Assembly: GCA_050633365.1 (NCBI GenBank)
Contig: JBOEGJ010000019.1
Span: 1-64,000 of the forward strand
Direction of reading: 5' to 3'
DNA from: Pseudomaricurvus sp050633365
Lineage (GTDB): Bacteria > Pseudomonadota > Gammaproteobacteria > Pseudomonadales > Cellvibrionaceae
Length of the DNA: 64,000 bases
Shown: positions 54,336 to 63,008 of the stretch, in pieces
Position numbering within the stretch: position 1 is the stretch's first letter
Layout of the letters: each line of letters begins with the position of its first letter
Position numbers and translations under genes: made by a program
Notes under the pieces: generated by a model
Told to the model about the DNA's origin: nothing
Database searches by the model: none
Seen by the model: only the letters and a program-made list of their open reading frames with translations

Positions 54336-55348
54336 TGAATAAAGTTATTCAAGTAGTCATGCTATTTGTGCTGTTGCAAGGATACAAACTACAGGCCTTT
54401 GAGGCAGAACCGACGACGATAACAACTGCGGATATTGTTGGAGCAATTACGCTGGATCGTTCCTGCTTGAACTATTGCATTACTGGCGTCTGTGTCTGGC
54501 TGCGTTGCAGTATTTATGAATGTTCTATCGAGACCAGCATCCGAGTCGCACACTACAATCCGGATCTGGTGGTGAGTGTCTACGACGAGCCCGGCGATAA
54601 CCCATGGCAGGAGATGGAATCCATATTTGGCTCGTTAGATTCAGGAATAGTCAGCGGGATCGTCAGTACCTTTCACGGTGCCTTCGTGGGAGGAGGGCAT
54701 CGAACCGAGGGTGGGAATCCGGCGACGGATCAGAGTCTGCGATTTAAAGAAGTGACCGCGATTGGTCACCCGTTCTCCTCAGTTTCTGACTTTATTGGCA
54801 ACACAGGGTATTACTGCCCGTCCGAAGCCGAGTCTTTTAATCCCTACCTGCTCTCTTCTCTGGATGCATTGACCTGGCGTCTTGGTTTGCCCGAGATGTT
54901 GTATTTGCAAAACCTGCTACCCGGTCGGCGTGTCGTGGGCGATGGAATCCAGCAACAATGGGGGCCGGTTTGGCCGCGTACAGGATTTATCAATCAAAAG
55001 GATGATGCCAAGGCGGCTGCGGTTGTTGCACAGCGGGCTGGCAATATCGTTACCCAAACCCGCCAACCTCATATTTATAACGCACTTGATGGCAATGGCT
55101 ATAACCGTACCTGGTTGCCCGGTGAATTGGTTGAGAACGATCCGGATACGGGGGTATGGCAAATGCTGGCACCTGAAGTCGATGAGCAATGTTATGCCTT
55201 TGGTGAAAACGATGTGTTGAGTACTTCGTGGTCCCAGGGGCGTCATTCTGAAGATAACCGATACGCGTTTACCTTGTGGCGTCCCTACGAGTGTTGTGAG
55301 GCAAAAGGTGCTTACTTATTCACTGTTCCGGTGAGGGTTTGTTTATGA
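54332..55348 (+). CDS. TIGR03756 ICE protein, TraU-like
   Basis: A 338-residue exported protein rich in Cys (LDRSCLNYCITGVCVWLRC), expected to form disulphides. The motifs ETSIRVAHYNPDLVVSVYD, FIGNTGYYCPSEAESFNPYL and YAFTLWRPYECCEAKGAY are typical of TraU-related mating-pair proteins. It overlaps the next gene by 10 bp. Confidence 0.88.
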   Translation: MMNKVIQVVMLFVLLQGYKLQAFEAEPTTITTADIVGAITLDRSCLNYCITGVCVWLRCSIYECSIETSIRVAHYNPDLVVSVYDEPGDNPWQEMESIFGSLDSGIVSGIVSTFHGAFVGGGHRTEGGNPATDQSLRFKEVTAIGHPFSSVSDFIGNTGYYCPSEAESFNPYLLSSLDALTWRLGLPEMLYLQNLLPGRRVVGDGIQQQWGPVWPRTGFINQKDDAKAAAVVAQRAGNIVTQTRQPHIYNALDGNGYNRTWLPGELVENDPDTGVWQMLAPEVDEQCYAFGENDVLSTSWSQGRHSEDNRYAFTLWRPYECCEAKGAYLFTVPVRVCL

Positions 55349-56694
55349 TTGCCAAACATACAACCACGCGGTTCTGTCGCCGGTTGGTTATCCTGGCGGT
55401 TAGTGTTATGACGTGTCATTCGCTAATTGCCGCAGAAGCGCCAAGCGACGATAGCCTGTTTTACTACAAGATTGGTGGGGGGCGGGATATTGCTATTCCT
55501 CCCAGCCTGAATATCACTACGATTGATTTATCACTAAGCGGACAGGCCTCTGCTCTCAGTTGCAGCGGTTTTGATCCAATGGTGGCTATTGAAAGTTCAC
55601 TGGACAATTTGCGAAATGGTGTCGATAACGCTGTTAATGCCATTGAATTGGCAGCCACAGCCGCGATAGCAAATTTGCCTGGTTATATTCTTCAAAAGGC
55701 AAATCCTGGCCTGTATGACCTGTTTCAAAACGCCTTATTGCGCGCCAACGAATCCTTTTCGCTGGCCACTAAAAGCTGTGAGCGTATCCAGTACGAGATC
55801 GCCAATAACACAAACCCTTTTGATGAGTGGATTACAGTCAGTTGGGGCGACTCCTGGAAGCGGTCGGTGGGAATTGGTGGAGCCAATATCCATGATGCGG
55901 TCGACGATGCAGAAGATGCGCCTAACGAGGGAATTGAATGGGTAGGTGGCCTGAGGGCGGGTGGAGTTAACCAGCCGCCGATTCGGGTGCTGTCAGATGT
56001 TGCCAAAGCTGGATTGAATATATTGTCGCAACGGCCTCCCGAAACAAGTAGTAACTTGCCTGGTAGCGCACCTCTTGCTCAGCATTTTGCCGGTCCTAAC
56101 GCGGTTGACCGGTGGATCAATAATGTACTGGGTGAGATTGAGGTAGGTCTCTGTGACAGCTGTACCAAAGGGACAAGGCCTGGAAAAGGACTGATTCCCT
56201 ATATTGAGGAGACTACTGACGATATCGTGCAGCTGTTAGTGGATCTGGTTTCAGGTTCAACACAGCCTACACGGGTAAATCTGGAGCAAGTCGAAGCGCC
56301 GGGTATTGCGGTGACGCTGCAAGTCATTCTGGCGATTCGAAATCAATCTCCCGACGAAATATCCATTGTCATTAATAAGCTCGGCCAGGAAATTGCCGAA
56401 GCGAGGGTCATGGAGGAGGCGATGATCATTCGACGCTTGCTATTGGCTGGTCGCAAGGAGGGCTATGTCGCAGCGAATGAGATCGCGCAGCAAGAGGTAA
56501 TCCAGGCGCTGGATGAGCTGGAAAGTGAAATCAGTAATGTGATTTTCGAGAAAGATGCCCGCGATAAATTTGTCACTTCGACCGTTGTAGAGCTATTGCT
56601 GCGGGACAATGCGATCCGCCAATCGTCTGTGAATACGCCTGCCACAGTACCGACTGACCCTCGTCCCTTGAAAAATGGTGGTGTGGAGCAATGA
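55339..56694 (+). CDS. TIGR03755 ICE protein, TraH-like
   Basis: A 451-residue exported protein. A signal peptide (LVILAVSVMTCHSLIAAE) is followed by FYYKIGGGRDIAIPP and helical coiled regions. Motifs SCSGFDPMVAIESSLDNLRNG and NPFDEWITVSWGDSWKRS recall the F-type TraH family. It overlaps the next gene by ATGA. Confidence 0.87.
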   Translation: MFMIAKHTTTRFCRRLVILAVSVMTCHSLIAAEAPSDDSLFYYKIGGGRDIAIPPSLNITTIDLSLSGQASALSCSGFDPMVAIESSLDNLRNGVDNAVNAIELAATAAIANLPGYILQKANPGLYDLFQNALLRANESFSLATKSCERIQYEIANNTNPFDEWITVSWGDSWKRSVGIGGANIHDAVDDAEDAPNEGIEWVGGLRAGGVNQPPIRVLSDVAKAGLNILSQRPPETSSNLPGSAPLAQHFAGPNAVDRWINNVLGEIEVGLCDSCTKGTRPGKGLIPYIEETTDDIVQLLVDLVSGSTQPTRVNLEQVEAPGIAVTLQVILAIRNQSPDEISIVINKLGQEIAEARVMEEAMIIRRLLLAGRKEGYVAANEIAQQEVIQALDELESEISNVIFEKDARDKFVTSTVVELLLRDNAIRQSSVNTPATVPTDPRPLKNGGVEQ

Positions 56695-57035
56695 AATTTT
56701 ACTCTGTAAAGAGGCAGTTTTTGTTCTGGGGGTATACCTCCGTTGCGTTGGTACTGTTACTCATAGTGGGCGTCGCGGTCAGTATCTGGGGGAGTTCGCA
56801 GCCTCCTCAGGCGATAAGTACACTGGTCGCGAACTTGCCGTTGGGTTGGTGGCGCGCTGTTATCTATAGTCTGCTGGTGCTGTGTTGGCCTCGGCTTGTC
56901 TGCCATCTTACCCGTCATCGTCGGCATGACTCTTCATCCTCAGTAAGCCGTCGCCCATTAGTTATTTTGATCATCCTTTACGAATGTTTGATTGTTCAGA
57001 ATCCTTTAGCGGCTTTGCTGGGTTGGGTGGCTTAA
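56691..57035 (+). CDS. Small ICE membrane protein
   Basis: A 114-residue protein with an N-terminal helix (SVALVLLLIVGVAVSIWG) and further hydrophobic stretches (WWRAVIYSLLVLCWPRLVCH, LVILIILYECLIV). A small membrane gene at this position between TIGR03755 and TraG is usual in the family. No function known. It is 4 bp ahead of traG. Confidence 0.75.
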   Translation: MKFYSVKRQFLFWGYTSVALVLLLIVGVAVSIWGSSQPPQAISTLVANLPLGWWRAVIYSLLVLCWPRLVCHLTRHRRHDSSSSVSRRPLVILIILYECLIVQNPLAALLGWVA

Positions 57036-57039
57036 TAGT

Positions 57040-58596
57040 ATGGCTGTTGATAGTACGTTAGAACTTTACACCACGCTATTTGGTTGGCTGTTTTATAACA
57101 GTATTTGGGACGTGCTGGTGGCTACCGGCATCGTATTTCTGCCGTTTCTGGGTATTCTTCTCGATACTATTATTCGTTCGTATGCGGGTGAAGATGCCGA
57201 GGAAGCGGGCAATACCACATTACGTATTGTCGAGGTGGAGTTCTTTGTGGCCTTCTTCGTGATCTTGATTGCAGCTGTACCGGCGACACCGCTGAATGCT
57301 GTCGATTTGTCGTTTACTCCACGCGCAGTCATTGGAACACCTGCACAGCCAGTGGCGACGGTCAATAACTCACGCACTACCTATGGGGGAGGCATTTCGT
57401 TTAATGCCGCACCGGTTACTGTGAGCGTGCCCGTGTTCTGGTATGCGGTGATGAGTTTTAGTTCGGGTTTTAATCGCGCAGTGATGGAAAATGTACCGCC
57501 CACTTTGGATTTTCGGGGGTATGTCGATGAATTGCGCGATGCATCCATTCAAGACCCTAATTTGCAACATGAGATCAACGATTTCTTTCGAGACTGTTTC
57601 GTTGAGGCGCGATCAAAATACTTGGCCGAACGTCCCAGCAGTGCAGCAATTACAGCATTGCTAAATCGTTATGGTGAGAGTGACCCTGATTGGATTGGCT
57701 CGCATGTGTATCAGGAAATACCGGGATATTACAATAGCATCCGTGCTGATACCGTCAGGGAAGGATACCCTTGGTCGGCCCTCAGGGACGTAGAGTGGGA
57801 TGCGTCTAATAACCCTGTTTATGGAAAGCCATTCTGCACAGAATGGTGGCAAGGCATTCAACAATCAATTCTTAATGAGCTAGGTGATCTCGATTTACTT
57901 TCTGCTGCCGCTGAACCGGGGTGGGACCCTGCGCCACGTCGCGATACGGTTATACAAATTGCATTGATTAATTCTCCGCCGCGTTGGACTACTCGCGGCT
58001 ACGACTTCGCCTATGGGAATCTGGTCGATTTCAGTGTTGGGGAACCTGGGGTGATGGTGTCGGTACAGAATGCCGCACAACAAGGTCTGGCTGCTTACGG
58101 CCTTGGAAAGACCAGTGTGTCTTTTGCCGCCTATTTGCGCGTATTTCTTGAAGCGGCACCCATGGTGCAAGCGCTGATCCTGATGGGACTCTACGCGCTG
58201 TTGCCGTTCTTTATCTTAATCAGCCGCTACAAGTTTTCTTTGTTGATTATTGGCGCATTGATTTTGTTCACAGTGAAGTTCTGGACAGTACTTTGGTTCT
58301 TTGCCTGGTGGGTGGATCAAAACCTGATTCAGGCGTTTTATCCCGACCCTGGCAGCGTGACCACGCTGTTTAGCACTGACCTCACGCTCAAGCGGATCAT
58401 TCTTAACTTTCTCACTGGTGGGTTGTATTTGGTATTGCCGTTACTGCTATCCGTCTACCTGGGTTTGGCAGGTATTCGAGCGGCTTCTCAGCTCGATGGT
58501 GCTACCCAGGCGATCACCCGTGGCACAGCCGGAGCGGGGCGAATTAATCCCAGACTAGGAGGGCGTTTTAAGGGGAAGAAAGGGGCAAGTAAATGA
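57040..58596 (+). CDS. traG: TraG-type mating-pair stabilisation protein
   Basis: A 518-residue inner-membrane protein of the TraG N-terminal family. It has N-terminal helices (VLVATGIVFLPFLGILLDTI, FFVAFFVILIAAVPATPLNA) and a long periplasmic segment. Three or four C-terminal helices follow (ALILMGLYALLPFFILIS, LIIGALILFTVKFWTVLWFF). It lacks the long C-terminal TraG domain of F-like plasmids, as expected in this ICE family. Last gene of the third block. Confidence 0.9.
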   Translation: MAVDSTLELYTTLFGWLFYNSIWDVLVATGIVFLPFLGILLDTIIRSYAGEDAEEAGNTTLRIVEVEFFVAFFVILIAAVPATPLNAVDLSFTPRAVIGTPAQPVATVNNSRTTYGGGISFNAAPVTVSVPVFWYAVMSFSSGFNRAVMENVPPTLDFRGYVDELRDASIQDPNLQHEINDFFRDCFVEARSKYLAERPSSAAITALLNRYGESDPDWIGSHVYQEIPGYYNSIRADTVREGYPWSALRDVEWDASNNPVYGKPFCTEWWQGIQQSILNELGDLDLLSAAAEPGWDPAPRRDTVIQIALINSPPRWTTRGYDFAYGNLVDFSVGEPGVMVSVQNAAQQGLAAYGLGKTSVSFAAYLRVFLEAAPMVQALILMGLYALLPFFILISRYKFSLLIIGALILFTVKFWTVLWFFAWWVDQNLIQAFYPDPGSVTTLFSTDLTLKRIILNFLTGGLYLVLPLLLSVYLGLAGIRAASQLDGATQAITRGTAGAGRINPRLGGRFKGKKGASK

Positions 58597-58808
58597 TGTT
58601 GTCAGCCAGCCTAACAGTTACCAACAGTCGCTATTGCTGTCTCAATAGCACCTTACATACCCGGATCAACGCTTCGGCGTGGTATGCAGTAATTCCTACG
58701 GGAGTACGGAATGATCTGTTTGTTCACTCACCCAACCGGGGAGCTTGTTGCCCCATTGGGTCGGCGGCTCTTTTTATCACATCAACTCATTGAATCAGGA
58801 GCACTGCT
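58597..58808 (+). promoter_or_regulatory. Leader region with hairpin motif copy 3
   Basis: It contains the 19-nt motif at 58630-58648 (CTATTG, CTGTCT, CAATAG), CCTACGGGAG at 58695-58704 and TTTGTTCACTCA shortly after. This is the same order of blocks as in the 17572-17742 leader. A third hairpin (CCGGGG/CCCC) and ATCAGGAGC follow before the gene. Confidence 0.65.
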
Positions 58809-59282
58809 ATGAGTAAACCAACTGAAAATACAACAACGTCCTCTGCTACTGCAGAAAACAATCGGTACTTCAACGAGTATGCCAATGGCATCGGTTATCT
58901 GAACAGCATTCGTGAATTCGGTGCTGAAGGTAAACCTGAGCGCTATGCAGCTCAAGTATCGGTTATCCAGGGGCCAGCGGATAACGTGCACTATGAATAT
59001 CATGATCTCGTTATTTCGTCTGAAACCGTGCTCGGTGTTGTGTTAGAACACCGGGAAGCTATCGAAGCCGAGGATGCCAATGTGCTGATTCGCTTCAATA
59101 TGGCTAACCCTCGTGCCAAAGCATTCATCTATAAACAAGGTGAACGTGCCGGTGAATTGGGGGCTGCGATAGGTGGCTTCTTGACGCGCATTCTCTCTAT
59201 GAAAATCAACGGTGAACTGGTCTATGAAGACCAACGTACTTTTGATGATCATGAGGGCACGCCTCAAGTCGCAAATGGATAA
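58809..59282 (+). CDS. STY4534-family (DUF3577) ICE protein
   Basis: A 157-residue soluble protein with the family core NRYFNEYANGIGYLNSIREF, YAAQVSVIQGPADNVHYEY and VLIRFNMANPRAKAF. Members accompany ICE replication and maintenance genes and probably bind nucleic acid; activity is not established. GGAGC lies 8 bp upstream. Preceded by the structured leader described at 58597. Confidence 0.88.
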   Translation: MSKPTENTTTSSATAENNRYFNEYANGIGYLNSIREFGAEGKPERYAAQVSVIQGPADNVHYEYHDLVISSETVLGVVLEHREAIEAEDANVLIRFNMANPRAKAFIYKQGERAGELGAAIGGFLTRILSMKINGELVYEDQRTFDDHEGTPQVANG

Positions 59283-59332
59283 CACGCCACCAGGGCAGTA
59301 TTGACCTAGCGTTAATATGCTGTCCATTTCAT

Positions 59333-59360
59333 CCTTATGGGAACCACCGTTCCCATAAGG
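59333..59360 (+). promoter_or_regulatory. 11-bp hairpin in the radC leader
   Basis: CCTTATGGGAA (59333-59343) pairs exactly with TTCCCATAAGG (59350-59360). CCTATGGGAG (59380-59389), which includes the radC ribosome site, repeats part of the arm. Pairing of the loop or arm with the ribosome site could control translation. Confidence 0.6.
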
Positions 59361-59395
59361 ACCTGGTGTGTTCCCTATTCCTATGGGAGCACATT

Positions 59396-59887
59396 ATGAA
59401 AACCGTTAAACCTTCGAATGAAATGTATTCTACCGAAACGGCATTCGAGCAGGAAAACCAACTGATTGCTGAAGCCAAACACTTGCTCTATGCACGATTG
59501 AAAAACCGTGACCAGGTGTTTAGTTCCCCGCATGAAGTACGCGACTATCTGCGCTTACAGCTAGCAGGCCAGCAGCGAGAAGTATTTAGCTGTCTGTTTG
59601 TTGATAGCCAACATAGGCTGATTGAGTATCGGGAAATGTTTGCGGGCACCATTGATGGTTGCAGTGTTTATCCCCGTGAAGTGGTCAAGGCCGCTTTGCA
59701 GGTGAATGCTGCTGCAGTGATTTTTGCTCACAATCATCCATCTGGAGTGGCTGAGCCCAGTCAGAGTGATAGAAATATCACACAACGGCTGAAAGAGGCT
59801 TTGTCATTGATAGATATCCGGGTATTGGATCACTTTATAGTAGGTGATGAGACAGTGGAATCGTTTGCTGAGCGAGGATTACTTTAG
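59396..59887 (+). CDS. radC: RadC-like JAB-domain protein
   Basis: A 163-residue protein of the RadC/DUF2466 type, common on ICEs. GGGAG lies 6 nt before ATG 59396. The JAMM metal motif is complete: an upstream Glu, then HNHPSGVAEPSQSD. Family members are predicted metalloproteases or DNA-processing factors, not proven repair enzymes. Followed by a bidirectional-looking terminator. Confidence 0.9.
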   Translation: MKTVKPSNEMYSTETAFEQENQLIAEAKHLLYARLKNRDQVFSSPHEVRDYLRLQLAGQQREVFSCLFVDSQHRLIEYREMFAGTIDGCSVYPREVVKAALQVNAAAVIFAHNHPSGVAEPSQSDRNITQRLKEALSLIDIRVLDHFIVGDETVESFAERGLL

Positions 59888-59899
59888 TCGATCAAACCC

Positions 59900-59931
59900 A
59901 ATGCCCGTAGAACTTCGGTTTTACGGGCATT
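59900..59931 (+). terminator. Terminator after radC
   Basis: AATGCCCGTA (59900-59909) pairs exactly with TACGGGCATT (59922-59931), with TTC following. The loop contains CTTCGG. It lies between the convergent radC and 59933 genes and may serve both. Confidence 0.8.
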
Positions 59932-59932
59932 T

Positions 59933-60151
59933 CTATAACTTATTGTCGTAAAGGCCGTCAGCACGTTTTACCGGATCAATCTCACCGCTTCGATGGTTGT
60001 AATGAATAATGTTGTCGGTTGGGGCGTGATCATTTTCGTCATCGCCGCCATCGACTAGATCAATTAAAAATAGCAGGGTGCGCCAGCACAAACTGAGCAT
60101 ACCGACAATTAATGCGGCAATGAACAGATAAGATGTTTTGAGCCATTTCAT
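59933..60151 (-). CDS. Small membrane protein of unknown function
   Basis: A 72-residue protein starting at ATG 60151 (MKWLKTSYLFIAALIVGML), with one long hydrophobic segment, then an acidic tail (DLVDGGDDENDHAP). It is 4 bp after the 60156 gene and co-transcribed. Not recognised. Confidence 0.55.
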   Translation of the reverse strand: MKWLKTSYLFIAALIVGMLSLCWRTLLFLIDLVDGGDDENDHAPTDNIIHYNHRSGEIDPVKRADGLYDNKL

Positions 60152-60155
60152 CAGA

Positions 60156-60395
60156 TTAGGCACCTTTTGCAGGGCGCTTAAAAATACAAGTAAGCTTTGC
60201 ACTGCCTTTGGCGCAATTCACAAGCTCCCACTGCTGCTCACCTAATTTATTCAGCGTTTGGGTTAGTGCCCCGTCATTACCCAGTAAGGGGTAGGTTTTT
60301 ACCAGATACTCCCAATTTTGCCCCGCTGTTGCCGACGTGGACAAAAGCAGCATGGCAAAGATACATGAGATGCGGAATGAGCTTTGAGTAAACAT
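60156..60395 (-). CDS. Small exported DUF4177-like protein
   Basis: A 79-residue protein with a signal peptide (SCIFAMLLLSTSATAG) and a compact domain QNWEYLVKTY ... LNKLGEQQWELVNCA ... TCIFKRP, which has the layout of DUF4177. Function unknown. First gene of a two-gene minus-strand unit. Confidence 0.65.
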   Translation of the reverse strand: MFTQSSFRISCIFAMLLLSTSATAGQNWEYLVKTYPLLGNDGALTQTLNKLGEQQWELVNCAKGSAKLTCIFKRPAKGA

Positions 60396-60489
60396 CCATT
60401 GTTCTCCTTAAGTGGGGAGTCCATGTAGGAAGCTACAATTATACTGTAAATGGTGTGATAAATGAGGTTCTGAGGTCACATTTTGGCAG

Positions 60490-61041
60490 TCAGTTATCAA
60501 TATACTCGCGTAAAGCGCTCCATATAAGGTGAAGATCCAGGCTGGTTTCGTCGGCTATCTTGAGAAAACGCTCACGTTCCTCCAGTTGTTTATGGTGCTG
60601 CCAAAGCTTCCAGACCAGATGATCGGACTCTTCATCACATAGAGGTGGCCTGCCACTACCTACTCCACGAATGTTAAGAACGTTTCGGCGACGGGAGAAC
60701 TCTGAAGCATGCATGCCAAATAACCGACGCATAAGAATCAATGGTGCGCCATGAAAAAGATAAATATCTTCTAATTCACGATCTTCGCGTTTGTCTTCCA
60801 ACTCTTTTAGCTGTCTTGTCAGTGCTTTTTCATCTACGCCAACTTTGAGAAAGTAGCGGGCGCGGTTTATAAGCGATTTTTGTTCGGTGAGATTGAGTTT
60901 GGACAGCGTGGTGAGTAGTTCATCGGAAAGCTCTTGCGTTTCAAAATGAATAGAGTGAAGAGACTCTAGGGATGACATTAGTGTTTCGGCTGCAGAGCGA
61001 CACATCTTATCCTCAAAATTGGCCATAAATCGTAACTCCAT
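60490..61041 (-). CDS. DUF2857 (STY4526-like) ICE protein
   Basis: A 183-residue soluble protein with LFGMHASEFSRRRNVLNIRG, then GSGRPPLCDEESDHLVWKLW, resembling DUF2857 proteins that sit near replication and partition genes in these ICEs. An HTH-like region suggests DNA binding. TTG/ATG choice is open: ATG 61041, or ATG 61026 (MANFEDKM), would both keep the domain. Confidence 0.6.
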   Translation of the reverse strand: MELRFMANFEDKMCRSAAETLMSSLESLHSIHFETQELSDELLTTLSKLNLTEQKSLINRARYFLKVGVDEKALTRQLKELEDKREDRELEDIYLFHGAPLILMRRLFGMHASEFSRRRNVLNIRGVGSGRPPLCDEESDHLVWKLWQHHKQLEERERFLKIADETSLDLHLIWSALREYIDN

Positions 61042-61366
61042 CGTTCCCTGACGGTTGGTCAGTCCATGTTGCTAGGTAGCAATTCCATACTATTGACAAC
61101 GAAGAAAAAGAACGGTGAGAAACTTTTCAAAAAAGGAAGAAAGTTTTTATAAAACAACGGGTTAGAACCTAGGTTTAAAGGCATGGGTTTTGATGGATAG
61201 TAGGCAGTTAGTACTATGAAAATGAAGGCATGAAAGACTTGTATCCTATTCGATACCATGTTGATTCTTAAAAAGTTTTATTCTTAATGGAAAGAAAGAA
61301 TATGGATTAGAACTGGTGCGAGTAGGACTATGGTAGTTTATCCACTGTGAAATATGCGGCCTTGTG
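61042..61366 (+). other. AT-rich intergenic region
   Basis: No gene or clear structure is seen in these 325 bases. It is the divergent control region between the DUF2857-like and 61367 genes and is clearly richer in A+T than flanking DNA. Confidence 0.4.
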
Positions 61367-62311
61367 ATGCGCCTAATTCAGATCGTTAAGTACACCTTTT
61401 GCGCTGTCAGTATGATTTTAACGAGCTTGTTTGCTCTTTCTCTGTCGGGTGTGGCGTCCAGTGATGTCGTGATAGGGAATGGACTAAGTAAAAATCTGTT
61501 AGCAGCGGGTTTGTTTATCTTGATCGGATGCTGTGTAGATTTCGGTAAATATTTATTTTGGTCCGAAAGGCACCGTAGTCATTATTATGGGGCTATGGCT
61601 TTAGTTCTCACAGGGTTTTCGTTATTGGCTAGTTGCGCATTTTTCCTTTCCGCTGAATTCGTCGCCATTAACAACTCTCAATTAGAATCCACGGAATATA
61701 GGGTATTGCAAGAAAGGGCAGATGCGATTAGGCAGGAGATAAACCACCATGAGCGTTTGCTGGAGAAACGCCTCAATAGTGAGTTTCATCGACAGTGGGT
61801 CGAAGGGGAAAAAAACGCTGAGAGAATACGTGAACTAAAAGGTTCACTGGTAAGGCTGATGGAGCTATCTTCAAATGCAGGCAAGAATACGGCGTTGAAT
61901 GAAGTGCCAATAACACGCTTTTTTGCGGTCTTGGGGCGGATTTTTGGTGTGAGTATAGAAACCGTTAGAAACTTCGGCTATGGACTACTGGCGTTGTTGT
62001 TGGAAGTCATTACATTAGGTGCCATTAGTTTAGCAAATTCGATGCGGCGCGAAGCTTTGTGCGCTGATAAAGAGACGGCCGATGCTATCAAGCCGGAAGC
62101 ATCTGTCGATGACTCTGTGCAGCGAGAAAAGATAGTCAATCTTTCTAACGACATTATTCGAGGCCAGATACAGCCGGTCATTCGGAAGATCAAGGCAGCG
62201 CAATATGAGCTTGATATGGATGCAATCAGACAAGTACTGATGCACCTGTATTTGGCAGGGCTGATTGATAAGGACGCACGTAATAGCTATAAACTGCCCA
62301 GTGCGGAATAG
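61367..62311 (+). CDS. Multi-pass membrane protein with coiled coil, unknown
   Basis: A 314-residue protein. ATG 61367 is used; GTG 61364 precedes it. There are helices at about 10-30, 45-60 and 75-95, then a coiled coil (LQERADAIRQEINHHERLLE), another helix (FGYGLLALLLEVITLGAISL) and a charged C-terminal domain with HTH-like spacing (MDAIRQVLMHLYLAGLIDK). This resembles conjugation-entry or surface-exclusion membrane proteins in layout only; I do not recognise the family. Confidence 0.65.
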   Translation: MRLIQIVKYTFCAVSMILTSLFALSLSGVASSDVVIGNGLSKNLLAAGLFILIGCCVDFGKYLFWSERHRSHYYGAMALVLTGFSLLASCAFFLSAEFVAINNSQLESTEYRVLQERADAIRQEINHHERLLEKRLNSEFHRQWVEGEKNAERIRELKGSLVRLMELSSNAGKNTALNEVPITRFFAVLGRIFGVSIETVRNFGYGLLALLLEVITLGAISLANSMRREALCADKETADAIKPEASVDDSVQREKIVNLSNDIIRGQIQPVIRKIKAAQYELDMDAIRQVLMHLYLAGLIDKDARNSYKLPSAE

Positions 62312-62524
62312 ACTGATGAAGCTGAAGGGTGATCAAAATGTGATCAGCGCATATTTGGATTAAATCATATAAAAACAGTTGGTTAGGACTGTTTTTGAGG
62401 TCAGGTGTCTTGTGATAAGGCGTGGCAAGCCCTTGCGGAAGTAAAATAATTGAACTATTCTAACCACGATGTACTCTATGAAAGCTGAAGCTAAATTGAC
62501 CCACTACTTGCAATAAACCGAATC

Positions 62525-62896
62525 ATGCGGACAGTAAAATACAGACAGTTGATCGTTGCGCTACTGATGATGGCATTCATCGGTCAGGTCGTTGCGTCTA
62601 CGAGCATGTCTTGCCAAAGCCTGTCTGCCCCTTTGCAAGCTCAGGAGCAGATGATGGATTCGGGTATGATGGATCACTCTCAGCATATGGGCTCAAATGT
62701 ACTTTCGTTAGATGGTGCGGTTACGGCCGACTGCTGTCCTGACTGCGATTGCAGCTTGGCTGGGTGTTCCTCTGTGGCATTGCCTGCCTACCAGTCCACT
62801 TTTTTTTCTAGTCTGAACTCGGCAACTGGTCACTATGACGAGTCGACGGATTCTCAGTTAGTTGTTTCTCTCTTTCGTCCCCCTATTACCCGCTAA
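62525..62896 (+). CDS. Cys-rich small leader protein of the copper cluster
   Basis: A 123-residue exported protein. A signal peptide (LIVALLMMAFIGQVVAS) is followed by a Met/His stretch (MMDSGMMDHSQHMG), typical of copper-binding periplasmic proteins. A Cys cluster CCPDCDCSLAGC and a tail FRPPITR follow. It is first in a copper cluster with DUF411 and CopA, and shares its plan with the CzcI-like proteins at 7831, 44918 and 49830. Confidence 0.7.
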   Translation: MRTVKYRQLIVALLMMAFIGQVVASTSMSCQSLSAPLQAQEQMMDSGMMDHSQHMGSNVLSLDGAVTADCCPDCDCSLAGCSSVALPAYQSTFFSSLNSATGHYDESTDSQLVVSLFRPPITR

Positions 62897-63008
62897 AATA
62901 GGGTAAGTGCGCCTGAAATTCAGCGCTTCTTACTCGATTGTTATTAGCGGGAGTCTCCAAACTCCCAAATAGAAAGTCTGAAAAGACCTGCGCTCTATGG
63001 GAGTTTCC

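Noticed and set aside
58593..58793. 66-residue plus-strand frame after traG
   Set aside because: It runs through the conserved leader hairpins, whose bases and not codons are shared with the 17572 leader.
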